Shown here: positions 35,217 to 45,223 of the stretch, piece after piece
Layout of the letters: each line of letters begins with the position of its first letter
How positions within the stretch are numbered: the first letter of the stretch is position 1
NCBI RefSeq assembly: GCF_932274485.2
Contig: NC_065879.2
Span: 89,523,459 to 89,587,458 of the forward strand
Reading direction: 5' to 3'
DNA: 64,000 nucleotides
Source of the DNA: Patella vulgata
Lineage: Eukaryota; Mollusca; Gastropoda; Patellidae
Notes under the pieces: generated by a model
What the model was told of the DNA's origin: nothing
The model's input: the letters and a program-made list of their open reading frames with translations, nothing else
The model's database searches: none
Translations under genes and position numbers: made by a program

Positions 35217-36077
35217 CAGTGGACTCTGTCACATCCGATGTCTGATCACTCCGGATTGCTGTGACATCCGACATGATTTTCATGTCCCGATTTATTTCCT
35301 TATTACTTCAGCCAAAAAATCGCTAGTAAATCCAGATTCTGTATGTTCCGAATTACGACATCAATCAGCTGTCCCGTCACATAATTTCCATTGAATCGAC
35401 ACCGTATAATCCGTACTTCAAACGGTGGGTGTGAAGCATCCAATTATCAGTGAGATTAAAACTCAATGGGTGTGAAGCCAGAAAAGATTAACAAGCAATC
35501 ACCAATCAATTATCGGGGAGATTAAAACTCGCAAGTGCCGGTCTGTGTTGATTACTTTGATAACGTTATAAATTCTTTGTTGATTATTTTACAATTTATA
35601 ATCTCTTGTAAGAGTGCGCTTGGTATTTGATTTTAGTTACTCATGTCAAATACCTCAACATTATATAAAAATTGCAGCGATTGAAGAATCATTATACATT
35701 ATTGTATTCAAAATGTCTGAACGTCCTGCAAAGCGTGCCTGAACAGATTTGACATTAGATGTAAAGCGGCAACTTATAGTATTCAATTGGCCGAGCTACA
35801 GTGTCAGACATATTAAAGCGTAAAGATGAATTTAAACAGAAGTTTGCCGATAATTTAAACTGCAGTAAGAACCGATTTTACACCAACTCAAAATTTGAAG
35901 ACATCAACACAACCACACATGAGTGGTTTGTACGCACCAGAAGTAAAAACATTCCAATATCAGGTTTTCGAAGTTACAGTATTTCCGGTTTTGGAGAAAG
36001 CTCGGTATTCCGACACGCTGTGTGAATCGAAATATTGTAACGATCCCGTACGATGTCGGATGTGACAGAGTCCACTG
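35217..36077 (+). mobile_element. pogo/Tigger-type DNA transposon, internally deleted
   Basis: 861 bp with inverted ends CAGTGGACTCTGTCACATCC and its complement, flanked by TA (35215-35216 and 36078-36079), typical of Tc1/mariner-pogo elements. It keeps part of a transposase gene: from the ATG at 35713 a short frame reads MSERPAKRA before an in-frame stop, followed by TLDVKRQLI. From about 35801 VSDILKRKDEFKQKF and TTTHEWFVRTRSKNIPISG match the CENP-B/Tc5-type helix-turn-helix region. The DDE catalytic part is absent, so the element cannot mobilise itself. Confidence 0.85.
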
Positions 36078-36187
36078 TATATCTCTTTAAAACTTTAATA
36101 TAAAGGTCTAAAAACATATATCAATTTCTATAAAAGTGACTTAAGGCTGTGAATTTAACCAGATGAGAAATTTTCTTGTCCCTTAAT

Positions 36188-36379
36188 GTACATGGGTGAC
36201 TGAGTGGTTTAACACATGCACATTAGATTATAAGGTCTGGCATTGAGTCAAGTGGCTTGGTTCTGATTCCGTGCGCAATGTAAAGACCCCAACAAGCAAG
36301 TAAATTATTGAAATGAAATTGAACCATGTGTTAGTCCCGAAATGACCTAGTTTGTGTTGAGGGGACGTTAAACCTCTTA
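36188..36379 (+). mobile_element. SINE-B copy, shortened
   Basis: The head is gggtgactgagtggtttaac and ggttctgattccgtgc. About 70 bp of the mid-body are missing. It ends ggggacgttaaacctctta without a clear tail. Confidence 0.8.
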
Positions 36380-36567
36380 ACTCTTATCAAAAGAAATCTT
36401 ACATTGTACCCCTAAAAAATTATTTGAATCTTAAGAGATGATGCCCACATTTGTGTAAACAAAATGGTCTTAATCCAAAAAATGGCCTCAAAATTTGTCA
36501 AAATAGACATAACTATGTGTAGATAATAATTATAAAAAAAAAACTGGGGCTCCCCTTTTAGCTTGTA

Positions 36568-36954
36568 TTAAAGATACCTTATGTAAGATTTAGATAAAGA
36601 GCTGACAATTCTTGCTATAATAACTCAAAAATAGCTAATGTAAAATGAATAATTTGAAAATTTCATTCAAATTACTTCATTCTGAGCCAAGTTATCACTG
36701 TTTGTAGTTTTGACAAGATGTGTGCATTGTGGTAATCAGGTCACTGTTCTATTCGAGACTTCCCATTTTTAAATTGAATTTTTAAATGGCAAACCGTTCT
36801 AATCTAGTTAAAATCACAAGTATCCGAAGCCATCAAGAGTTGATTATGGTCTTGTATTGTTAATAAATACCTAATTAATAATCTTTACAACATTTAAAGT
36901 CTAAAGAAAGACATGCAATAGGCAGATATAACTCTTGCATAATGTATCTTTAAA
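36568..36954 (+). mobile_element. MITE-E copy
   Basis: It starts ttaaagataccttatgtaag and ends ttgcataatgtatctttaaa. It matches 3439-3835 along the whole length, with moderate divergence. Confidence 0.75.
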
Positions 36955-36959
36955 TTGGG

Positions 36960-37660
36960 CTCTGATTTTGTATCTTTTTGTCAGTCATTAACCGACTGAT
37001 ATTAACAACAGATTGCAGGGACCCTACAATATAACAACATTTATATTTTCATAAAATTTCCTCATTTCTCATAAAATTATCATTAAATGGACAAATATCA
37101 TAAAAGATATAAAATTTCACAATTTCTCATAAAATGTGACAAACATTTTTTCAAAATATAAAATTAACCCTAAATCGCTACTCATAATAATAAATTTCTA
37201 TACTAACAAACCCGGATGTGAATAAGAAAATTATCCAGGTATTTTATGACCCCCAGCTTGCTGCTCTTTCATTTTCTGTTTGACAGTGTTCAGTCATTGT
37301 TATGTGGATATTTGAACATAGGAGAAGATTACTGCAACCATTAATACCACCAGTACTACTGGTGGGACGTTCTTATCCGCATAACACTGGTTGAACACTA
37401 CTTCATGGACCATAGATAAGTTATTTACTGTCAGTGCAGTTATATAAAAGAAAACTCATAATATTTGATAAAAACATAAAAAGTCATGAAATGTTGTTAA
37501 AAACATTTTAAAAATATTATAAAATTTGATTAAAAAAAAACAAAACTCATAAAATAATCATAAAATTTGATTGAAACAAATCATAAAAATCCATGTAAAG
37601 CTTTCATAAGAATATAGATTTTTTTCATGTATGGTCCCTGTGATTTATCAATTAGAGCTC
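36960..37660. other. AT-rich stretch with scattered cataaaat motifs
   Basis: Many loosely spaced copies of tcataaaat and related phrases occur at 37050-37200 and 37440-37600. A small region at 37330-37370 (accaccagtactactggtggga) forms a hairpin. No gene is seen. Confidence 0.45.
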
Positions 37661-37662
37661 TG

Positions 37663-38030
37663 GAGCCTTATGCACACAATTTTAAACTAAAATATTAGAC
37701 GAATACAGAACTTTCATTGGCCAAGAGCTCAAAATGAAATGAAATAGGGTTTAACATCCTACTGTTCTGCTCCGACTGGGCTAATGAAGATGGGACTATG
37801 CCATACAGTGTGCTAGGAGGGAAATTTTGCCCGGACAAGGGTTCTATTACATGCACACCAATGTGTACATGGTGCCATCTGAACGACTATACGTGTCCCT
37901 TGTCAGGCCCTCCATCCTACACCAGGTTAGCGAGCCAGCATCCTACTCACTGACCCACAGCAACTCCCTAACCAATAAAATAACTGCATCTGTAAAATAT
38001 TTTAGTTTCAGTTTTTGTGAATAAGACCCC
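37663..38030. mobile_element. MITE-K copy interrupted by SINE-A
   Basis: The left part is 37663-37731 (gagccttatgcacacaat ... ttcattggccaagagctc). The right part is 37969-38030 (taaccaataaaa ... ttttgtgaataagac). A minus-strand SINE-A splits them. Confidence 0.65.
37732..37968 (-). mobile_element. SINE-A copy with internal deletion
   Basis: A minus-strand copy: the tail is on the left (gaaatgaaatagggtttaac) and the head on the right (ccagcatcctactcactgac). About 45 bp around the actcttatatcgaattcc segment and about 60 bp of the region before the head are missing. Confidence 0.8.
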
Positions 38031-38049
38031 TGGGCCCTGTTTCTCGAAG

Positions 38050-38169
38050 GCTTAACTAAAGATAAAATCCAAATTTTAGTAGATACTTCAATTTTGATTG
38101 GCTAAGCACTAAAATCAGTCTAATATTATCCAATCAAATTACTAAAATTTGGATTTTTATCTTAGTTAA
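38050..38169. mobile_element. Small hairpin element, about 120 bp
   Basis: The ends cttaactaaagataaaatcc and ggatttttatcttagttaa are inverted copies extended by aaattttagta/tactaaaattt. The whole unit could fold as one stem. Its right end overlaps the start of a MITE-E. Confidence 0.7.
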
Positions 38170-38549
38170 AAGAGCTAAATCTGTCTATTGCAGGTTTTTC
38201 TTTAGGCCTGAAATGTTTTCTAAAGTATTAATTAGACATTAATTAACTGATCCAGGCCTTAATCAACTCTCGATGGCATCAGATTTCTCCGATATTAAAT
38301 AGATTAGAATGGTTCAGCGATACTTTGATTTAATCAAATATGGAGGACCGAGACTTAGCTTCGATCAACCAGTATGTCGGTTGAAATATTGCACACGTCA
38401 GCCAAACCTTCAAAGGCTAACATCTTCGCTTGCAATAGAGTAATTTGAATGAAATTTTCAAATTATTCATTTTACATTATCTACTTTCGAACTATTATAG
38501 CAAGAATGGCTTGCTCTTTATCTAAATCTTACATAATGTATCTTTAAAT
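38163..38549 (-). mobile_element. MITE-E copy
   Basis: Reverse orientation, ending tacataatgtatctttaa. The left terminus is replaced by the small hairpin element, so one inverted end is lost. Confidence 0.73.
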
Positions 38550-38609
38550 GAGATATTAGATTGTATTTATTAAAGGATGTAAATGTGTATTATTATTATC
38601 ATGTTAAAC

Positions 38610-38970
38610 CAATCTGATTAAAAACACAGATCCTATTTCGTTTCGTTTTTTATAGTTCAAAATTTCGTTTAACTTGTCTTTACTCCACTAGGATCTGGAA
38701 AAGTTGTTATATTACCGGTGTTTTGGTTGAACTGAGGGATTAGCCAATAAAAGGGTCTGTTACGGCGACTCCTTGGCGTGCCATGCACAAAATTTTGAGT
38801 AAACCACTAGTTTAAAACGTCAGTGCTGATTGACGTCACAGGGTCGAAAGCCGCTCGTACGACCCCTTACTCGACCTTCCAGTACAACTTGTCAGATCTT
38901 CATGTAGTGTAGGCCATCGAAAATATAAAAAAAACGAAACGAAATATAGATCTGTATTTTAATCCGATTG
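38610..38970. mobile_element. MITE-D copy, full length
   Basis: 361 bp. The left end is caatctgattaaaaacac and the right end is gtattttaatccgattg, with the cgtttcgtttttta arm just inside both. This is the best reference for the family. Confidence 0.85.
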
Positions 38971-39474
38971 CCTGTTAAATATTTTAATTCTTGATCTGTT
39001 TAGTGAGGGATTATTATTGTTATTACAATCATGTTACCATGGCTATTCACAATGGCCGTCCTCGCTGAATGAATTCCCACCAGGTGTCGCTAGTAAAAAC
39101 TCGGTTCCACATGACCTTATTGATGGTTAGAGAACTGCGTTTCGACATATCGGGATTAAATTTCATATTAACAACAAAAACTAACGTTTGTCAACACATC
39201 AGTTCGTAATGAATGTACAGGAAAACAATGAGGTCACGTGGGACCGCCTCCTCTATGGTGTCACGGCTAAATTTATTTGTTAAGGCCAGCTCAATTTTTG
39301 TCAAGGTCCTTGAGATGTAAATAAGATTAGGGCACATGATTGTAGGTGAGGTTGTAGGTTAGGGTCAGGGTAAGCATTGCAGCTAGGTGCAGTGTTAGGG
39401 TTGGGATTAGCGCTATGACGAAAAATTAAGCTGACCTTATTATTTAGCACTAACCATGTTTTATTCAGGTTTGG

Positions 39475-39612
39475 AAATGAAATGAAATGAAATTCAACGT
39501 CCTACTGTTCTGTCCCAACTGGGATAATGAAGACGGGCATACACCATACAGTGTGCTATGAGGGAAATGTGCCCAGACAACAGCACTACGGCCTACTGTT
39601 ATATCGAATAAA
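39475..39612 (-). mobile_element. SINE-A 3' half
   Basis: A minus-strand copy: gaaatgaaatgaaattcaac to ctactgttatatcgaataaa. The head half is missing. Confidence 0.8.
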
Positions 39613-39738
39613 AGCAGAATACAACCCAGTACTAGCTATACCTTGACTATGTGAAGGTGATATAAATAGTTCTGATAATTGATACACGAGACATAATTTA
39701 CTTATTCAGCCGGGTTTTTTGTTTGGGTGGTGTGGGGG

Positions 39739-40010
39739 GTGGGGGGGTTGTTGGCCAAATGGTCTAACACATGGGCTTTTAGATCATAAGGTCTGTCATT
39801 GAGTCAAGTAACGTGATTTTGATCCCACACTTGTAGGTGACAAAGGTTGCCTGTCTAACCTCATGGGTTTTCCCCGGGTACTCCCGTTTCCTCCCACTGC
39901 TGAAGACCTACGTGTAAGCGAATTATTGAAATAAAATTAAACCGGGTTAGTCCCAAAACGACCTAGTTTGTGTCAAGTGGACGTTAAACCCCATTGCTCT
40001 CTCTTTTTTC
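39739..40010 (+). mobile_element. SINE-B copy
   Basis: The head is gggttgttggccaaatggtc, and it ends gtggacgttaaaccccattg plus ctctctctt. A second short SINE-B body fragment (40012-40085) and a SINE-A 3' scrap (40100-40160) follow directly. Confidence 0.83.
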
Positions 40011-40242
40011 TAGGTCCTCCCACAGCTAAAGATCACCATGAGAGACAAGAGAATTATTGAAATAAAATTGTGCCATATGTTAGTTTTCGATATAGGGTTC
40101 GCTGCCGCCTTCATTAGCGCAGTAGGTGCAAAAAAGTAGGATATTAAACCCCATTTAATTACACAGCTGAATAAGAAGAAAAAAATTGTTTACCCGCCAA
40201 TGTTTATAAAACTTTGTTGTTATTTAAGACATAATGAAAACC

Positions 40243-40944
40243 CAATCTGATTAAAACACAGATCCTATTTCGTTTCGTTTTTTATGGTTCAAAATTTTGT
40301 TTTACTTGTCTTTACAACACTTGTGTATAAAAAAAAAACGAAACTAAATATAGATTCGATTCGTTTTTTACTTTGTTTTACTTTTCTTTACGACACTTGT
40401 GTATAAAAAAAACGAAACTAGATATAGATTCATTTCGTTTTTTTATAGTTCAAAATTTTGTTTTACTTGTCTTTACGACACTAGTGTATAAAAACACGAA
40501 ACTAGATATAGATTCGTTTCGTTTTTTTATAGTTCAAAATTTCGTTTTACTTGTCTTTACAACACTTGTGTATAAAAAAAAAAACGAAACTAAATATAGA
40601 TTCATTTCGTTTTTTTATAGTTCAAAATTTCGTTTTACTTGTCTTTACAACACTTGTGTATAAAAAAAAAACGAAACTAAATATAGATTCGTTTCGTTTT
40701 TTTATAGTTCAAAATTTCGTTTTACTTATCTTTACAACACTTGTGTATAAAAAAACCGAAACTAAATATAGATTCGTTTCGTTTTTTATAGGTCAAAATT
40801 TTGATTTACTTGTGTATAAAAAAACGAAACTAAATATAGATTCGTTTCGTTTTTTTATAGTTCAAAATTTTGTTTTACTTGTCTTTACAACACTAGTGTA
40901 TAAAAAAACGAAACGAAATATAGATGTGTGTTTTAATGAGATTG
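40243..40944. repeat. Tandem concatemer of MITE-D termini
   Basis: About eight units of 80-90 bp. Each joins a left arm (ttcgtttcgttttttatag, ttcaaaattt, acttgtctttac) directly to a right arm (gtgtataaaaaaacgaaact, aaatatagat). The outermost ends are the element's own: caatctgattaaaacac on the left and ttttaatgagattg on the right. The central about 200 bp of MITE-D are absent from every unit. Long open frames through the array are by-products of its regular unit. Confidence 0.9.
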
Positions 40945-41084
40945 AATGAAAACCAAATACTGTGTATGTAACTATAAAACCATATTGTATATTATATCAA
41001 AATGACCAAAATAAAAGGCACACAATTTTCATATTAGTTTCTTTTAGCTCTGCTTTGGCCGAGAAAGTACATCAGGATTTTCCG

Positions 41085-41459
41085 CAATCTGTTTCACAGA
41101 GAATTACGAGTCTAGTGATATATCTCTGTCAAAGATGACTGCCTTAACACGTGCTGTCACAGCACGTGGCGTCAATCATTGGCTGAATGGCGCGTGCATT
41201 GTTTACATAAGACATAACTGCTTCGGAGAGAATGCTGCATTTTAGTCAATTTAATACCCATTTACACTAAAAAGGAAATAATTTTTACCTACAAATACAT
41301 CAAACGCCGTTATTTATTTTTCCAATACATAAAAAAAATGTTTTAGAATTTAATTTGTCGCAGGAAAAAAGTTAATATTTCTGGCTCATTAAGCCGCCTC
41401 GATGTCATCCTTATCAGTGATTGTAGCGGCCTAGCAAATATTCACTGCAGATCAGTGTG
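41085..41459. mobile_element. Repeat M copy
   Basis: About 375 bp, 90 per cent or more alike to 54675-55053 by eye: caatctgtttcacagagaat, cataactgcttcggagagaa, aatttgtcgcaggaaaaaag, cattaagccgc. It sits in a SINE-A scrap (41050-41084, tttggccgagaaagtacatc). It is noncoding; class unknown. Confidence 0.72.
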
Positions 41460-41693
41460 GATTTCCCGACGTAGTGTTGTGATTTTGCCCTGTACAATAC
41501 AGGTGTCCGTCAGGATACCCGGGACTACTTCCACCTTTCCACGGAGTCCCGTACTACCAGCGGGATTTAACCTATTCATTGCTGTTTTGCCGTAGCTGCG
41601 GCTCAGATTATGTTTTAGACCTCAAATAGGTAACATTGTTATTATTGCGGACGCCTTGGAACACCAAGTGGGACTTGGTACTTATAGAAGTAA

Positions 41694-41964
41694 TGAAATG
41701 AAATGGGGTTTAACGTCCTACTGTTCTGCTCCTAAACTGGGCTAATGAAGACGGGCATACGCCATACAGTGTGCTGTGAGGGAAATTTTGCGTACCATCC
41801 GAACGACTAGAGAGCTGTCCCTGTCAGGCCCTCCGTCCTGCATCACTGACAAGTGGGAACCACGCCGGAAAATCTGGATGAACTCTCTCGGCCAATGCAG
41901 GGATCGAACACCCAACCTCCAGGCTAGCGAGCCAGCGTCTTACCCACTTAGCCACGTGATCCCC
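41694..41964 (-). mobile_element. SINE-A copy with internal deletion
   Basis: A minus-strand copy: tail gaaatgaaatggggtttaac on the left, head cttacccacttagccacgtg on the right. About 115 bp between aattttgc and catccgaacg are missing. Confidence 0.88.
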
Positions 41965-41984
41965 ACTTATAGAAGTACCCTCGA

Positions 41985-42250
41985 TCACTACAGTAGTTTC
42001 CCCTTGTCATTGGTGCAGGATGGAGGGCCTGACAAGGACAGCTGTCTAGTTATTCGGATGGGATGGAAAACCGAGGTCCTGTGTATGCTTTGGCAGTAAA
42101 ATATCCTTTGGCAGTTGGATTTTGATATAAGAGCCGGCCATATAGTGCTGCTGCCCGGGCAAAATTTCCCACATAGCATACTGTACGGCATATGCCCGTC
42201 TTCATTAGCCCAGTTAGAGTAGGACGGAGCAGAACGGTAAACCCTATTTC
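41985..42250 (+). mobile_element. SINE-A copy, 5' truncated, head to head with the previous one
   Basis: It runs from gtttccccttgtcattggtg to acggtaaaccctatttcg. With 41694-41964 it forms an inverted pair about 20 bp apart. Confidence 0.82.
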
Positions 42251-42381
42251 GTCTCGGTTTGTTTTAGCTCTAAAGTCTTTACTACTGTTCGGCCGATTGA
42301 TGTTTAATTTAACCGATTTGTAAAACAATGGCCTGGCCACCATGGTGTCATAAATCAATCTACTTTCGGCTAAATTACAAC

Positions 42382-43330
42382 TAGTGGCGGCGCAAAGCTG
42401 GGGCAAAGTCCAAGGTTAAGGGGGCAAAGGCACGCGCTTCAACTTCAGCCCGGCAGTATTTTTGGCACTGTTCGTTGAGATAAAGTGTCAAACGACCGAA
42501 CCTCGACGAAACCCACTCAAGAGCACCAAAGGGAATCCTATTTTGAAAAATAGACACCGTATTTAGACACCGATTGTCGAGATGAATAGAGCTGATCAGA
42601 TACCGTTTGTCGCCTGATCACTAGTCTATCAAATGAACGGACTTGCGAACCTCAACGAAGCCCCCGAAAATTTGAAAAGTAGACTGCCGGAAATGCAGTC
42701 TGGCCGGTCTGGCAGTATTTCAGGCACTGATCGTTGAGATAAATAGAGCTTACCAGATACCGCCTGTCGCCAAATCACTACTTTATCCGAATAGAGAGGA
42801 AAGTGTCAAACGGACGGAGTGAGTGAATCAAAGTAAATGAATATTTTCGCCACAATATTTTGTGAAATAGACCGCCGGAAATGCAGCCGGGCAGTATTTC
42901 AGAAATAGAGCTGACAAGATAATGTTCGTCGCCAAATCACCAGCTGACCCGAACAGAGAGGGAAATGTCAAATGAACGGAGTGAGTGTATCAAATGAATG
43001 CATATTATCGCCGCTTTGAACCTATATACCCAAGAACTTTGAGGATCGTAAAAAGCACTTCTAAAGTGGTTCACGTGTTATTGTTTATAGTAGGTTTACA
43101 GCAGGATGGACTGGGTAAAGAATCACTCAGATTCTACAACATGCAAGTCTATGACTGAGTGGGGATGTGGGATTTAATCACCGTAGAAGGTATTGATTAC
43201 CGAAACGTATCATAAGTATTTTTTATTTATTTTCCAAAATTATTGGAGGGGGGGGGGGGTCGTAAACAGAGGGCAGACCAGATTTATGAGGGGACAAATG
43301 CCCCCCCCCCCCCCGCTGACGCCGCCACTG
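42382..43330. mobile_element. hAT-type element, noncoding
   Basis: 949 bp with ends TAGTGGCGGCG and CGCCGCCACTG, flanked by a perfect 8-bp target duplication ATTACAAC (42374-42381 and 43331-43338). The interior has two or three diverged copies of a gggcagtatttcaggcactg block with gtgtcaaacgacgga phrases, and no transposase. Poly-G and poly-C runs near the right end are complementary. Confidence 0.75.
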
Positions 43331-43774
43331 ATTACAACAGGTTAATTATTACATGTTATACAGACTCTTTACCCACCACTTCTATCATCATTCCCAGCTG
43401 CCCTGGAAATTATCGGCAAAGACAGACATGGTCGGTGCCATGTTTAATCATGTGACGGGAAAGGTTTTGTACTTGAATGGTGAATCGGGCGGAGAATTAC
43501 AAGTGTGTCCACGCATTTCGGGGCCGAATGATTCGCCTAGTGTGGCCACCCCTTAAGTACCAGTACCCATGGCACAGTTGTAGCGGATTTCGTTTTCTAT
43601 AAATGTGTGTGTAATGACAATCCATCATGCTGTGTATCAATTTACAAACTCAAATAAAAAACATTAAATCTATTAAAATTGGCAAAGGATTTAATCTTAA
43701 CCGGATTAAATGATAACAATAAACAATACAATGTTAACAAATGATAAACGTAAAAAAAACCATGTACAGTCGCT

Positions 43775-44145
43775 GTTTGTATTTTAGAGGAGACGGGGAA
43801 ATAAACTCCCCTTAATGAACAAATTGAAGGGGAGCTTTTTTTCCCCTCCTTAATGAACAAATTGAAAAAAATCGGTCCCCTAAAAAAGCTCTCCCAGAAG
43901 AGTGATTTAGAAATTAAGGAGAGTGATCTGATATTACGGAGATTGATTAGTTGTGTGTATGGGAAATGGTTCTGAAGATCTATAACTGTATGTAATGGGG
44001 TCATTCCTGATTTCATAAATGATAATGACCCCCCCCCCCCCGTGACTTTGTAAAGGAGAGCGATTTTCAATATTAAGGGGAGGCAGAAAAATCTCCCCTG
44101 GGTCGACATTCAGGTGAACGGTAGGTGCTCGCCTTAAAAAACAAT
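43775..44145. repeat. Repeat J copy
   Basis: This matches 34415-34735. The clause aatgaacaaattgaa is duplicated with ggggagcttttttt between, and a C-run interrupts it at 44032. Confidence 0.6.
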
Positions 44146-44205
44146 ATGAATGCACATGCGCAATGATGTACAGACAAGGCACAAAGCAATAACCACACCC
44201 TAATT

Positions 44206-44368
44206 CAGTGGTTCTCGACCTTTGTTTTCCAAGGGCACACCTTAGAACACACGAGAAAATAACGACACACCTGGCTAAATATATATGAAAAGTACTTGAA
44301 TTTTGCAAAATAAAAACACGACAGGTCAGACGTCATACAACCGTAGACACAGACTAGTCATGGACACA
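44206..44368 (+). mobile_element. Left end of a hAT-like element
   Basis: It begins CAGTGGTTCTCGACC, a classic hAT terminal sequence, followed by about 150 bp of unique sequence. No matching right end lies in the window; a SINE-A follows. Confidence 0.45.
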
Positions 44369-44374
44369 TAGAAA

Positions 44375-44749
44375 TGAAAATGAAATGTAATGGGGTTTAA
44401 CGTCCTACTGTTCTGCTCCTATGCTGGGCTCAGGAAGACGGGCGTACGCCATACAGTGTGCTATGAGGGAAATTTTGCCCGGGCAGCGGCACTATCGCCT
44501 ACTCTTATATCGAATTCCAACTGCCAAGGGATCTTTTACGTGCATTCCAATGTATACACGGGACCTCGGTTTTTCGTCTCATCCGAAGGACTAGACAGCT
44601 GTCCTTGTCAGACCCTCCGTCCTGCATCACTGACAAGGGGAAACCACACCGGAAAATCTGGATGAACTTTCTCGGCCAATGCAGGGATCGAACACCCGAC
44701 CTCCAGGCTAGCGAGCCAGCGTCTTACCCACTTAGCCACGTGATCCCCA
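44375..44749 (-). mobile_element. SINE-A copy, full length
   Basis: A minus-strand copy from tail (aaatgtaatggggtttaac) to head (cttagccacgtgatcccc), close to the reference copy at 31818. The head end is only 14 bp from the head side of the next SINE-A. Confidence 0.93.
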
Positions 44750-44763
44750 AAAAGAATGAACGA

Positions 44764-45074
44764 TGTTCGACCCCTGCATTGGCCGAGAAAGTTCATCCAG
44801 ATTTTCCGGCGTGGTCCCCCCTTGTCAGTGATGCAGGTCGGAGGGCCTGACAGGGAAAGCTGTCTAGTCGTTCGGATGGCACGAAAAACCGGGGTCCTGT
44901 GTACACATTGGCGTACACGTAAAAGATACCTTGGCAGTTGGAATTCGATATGAGAGTAGGCCGCAGTGCCGCTGTCCGGGTAAAATTTCCCCCATAGCAC
45001 ACTGTATGGCGTATGCCCGTCTTCATTAGCCCAGTTCGGAGCAGAACATTAGGACGTTAAACCCTATTTCATTT
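44764..45074 (+). mobile_element. SINE-A copy, 5' truncated, inverted relative to the previous one
   Basis: It starts atgttcgacccctgcattgg and ends aggacgttaaaccctatttc. It pairs with 44375-44749 as an inverted repeat of about 300 bp. It ends 150 bp beyond the stop codon of the ARM-TIR gene, so it may be transcribed in its 3' UTR. Confidence 0.9.
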
Positions 45075-45223
45075 AAATTTACCGTTTACATGCGACGGCT
45101 CCCAGATAAAAAGCGTTAAGGCATGAAAGAGGGGCATAGTTAAGGAGGAACGTGGGCACTAGTTTCATTTTGTAAAATTAAGTATTGCGCTGTTCGATGA
45201 CGTATCCGGGGACGCATATGATC

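Noticed and set aside
40373-40949. Repetitive proteins of about 100-130 residues
   Set aside because: These are translations of the MITE-D end concatemer.
43353-43556. 67-codon frame just right of the hAT-like element
   Set aside because: No motif and no supporting splice signals.
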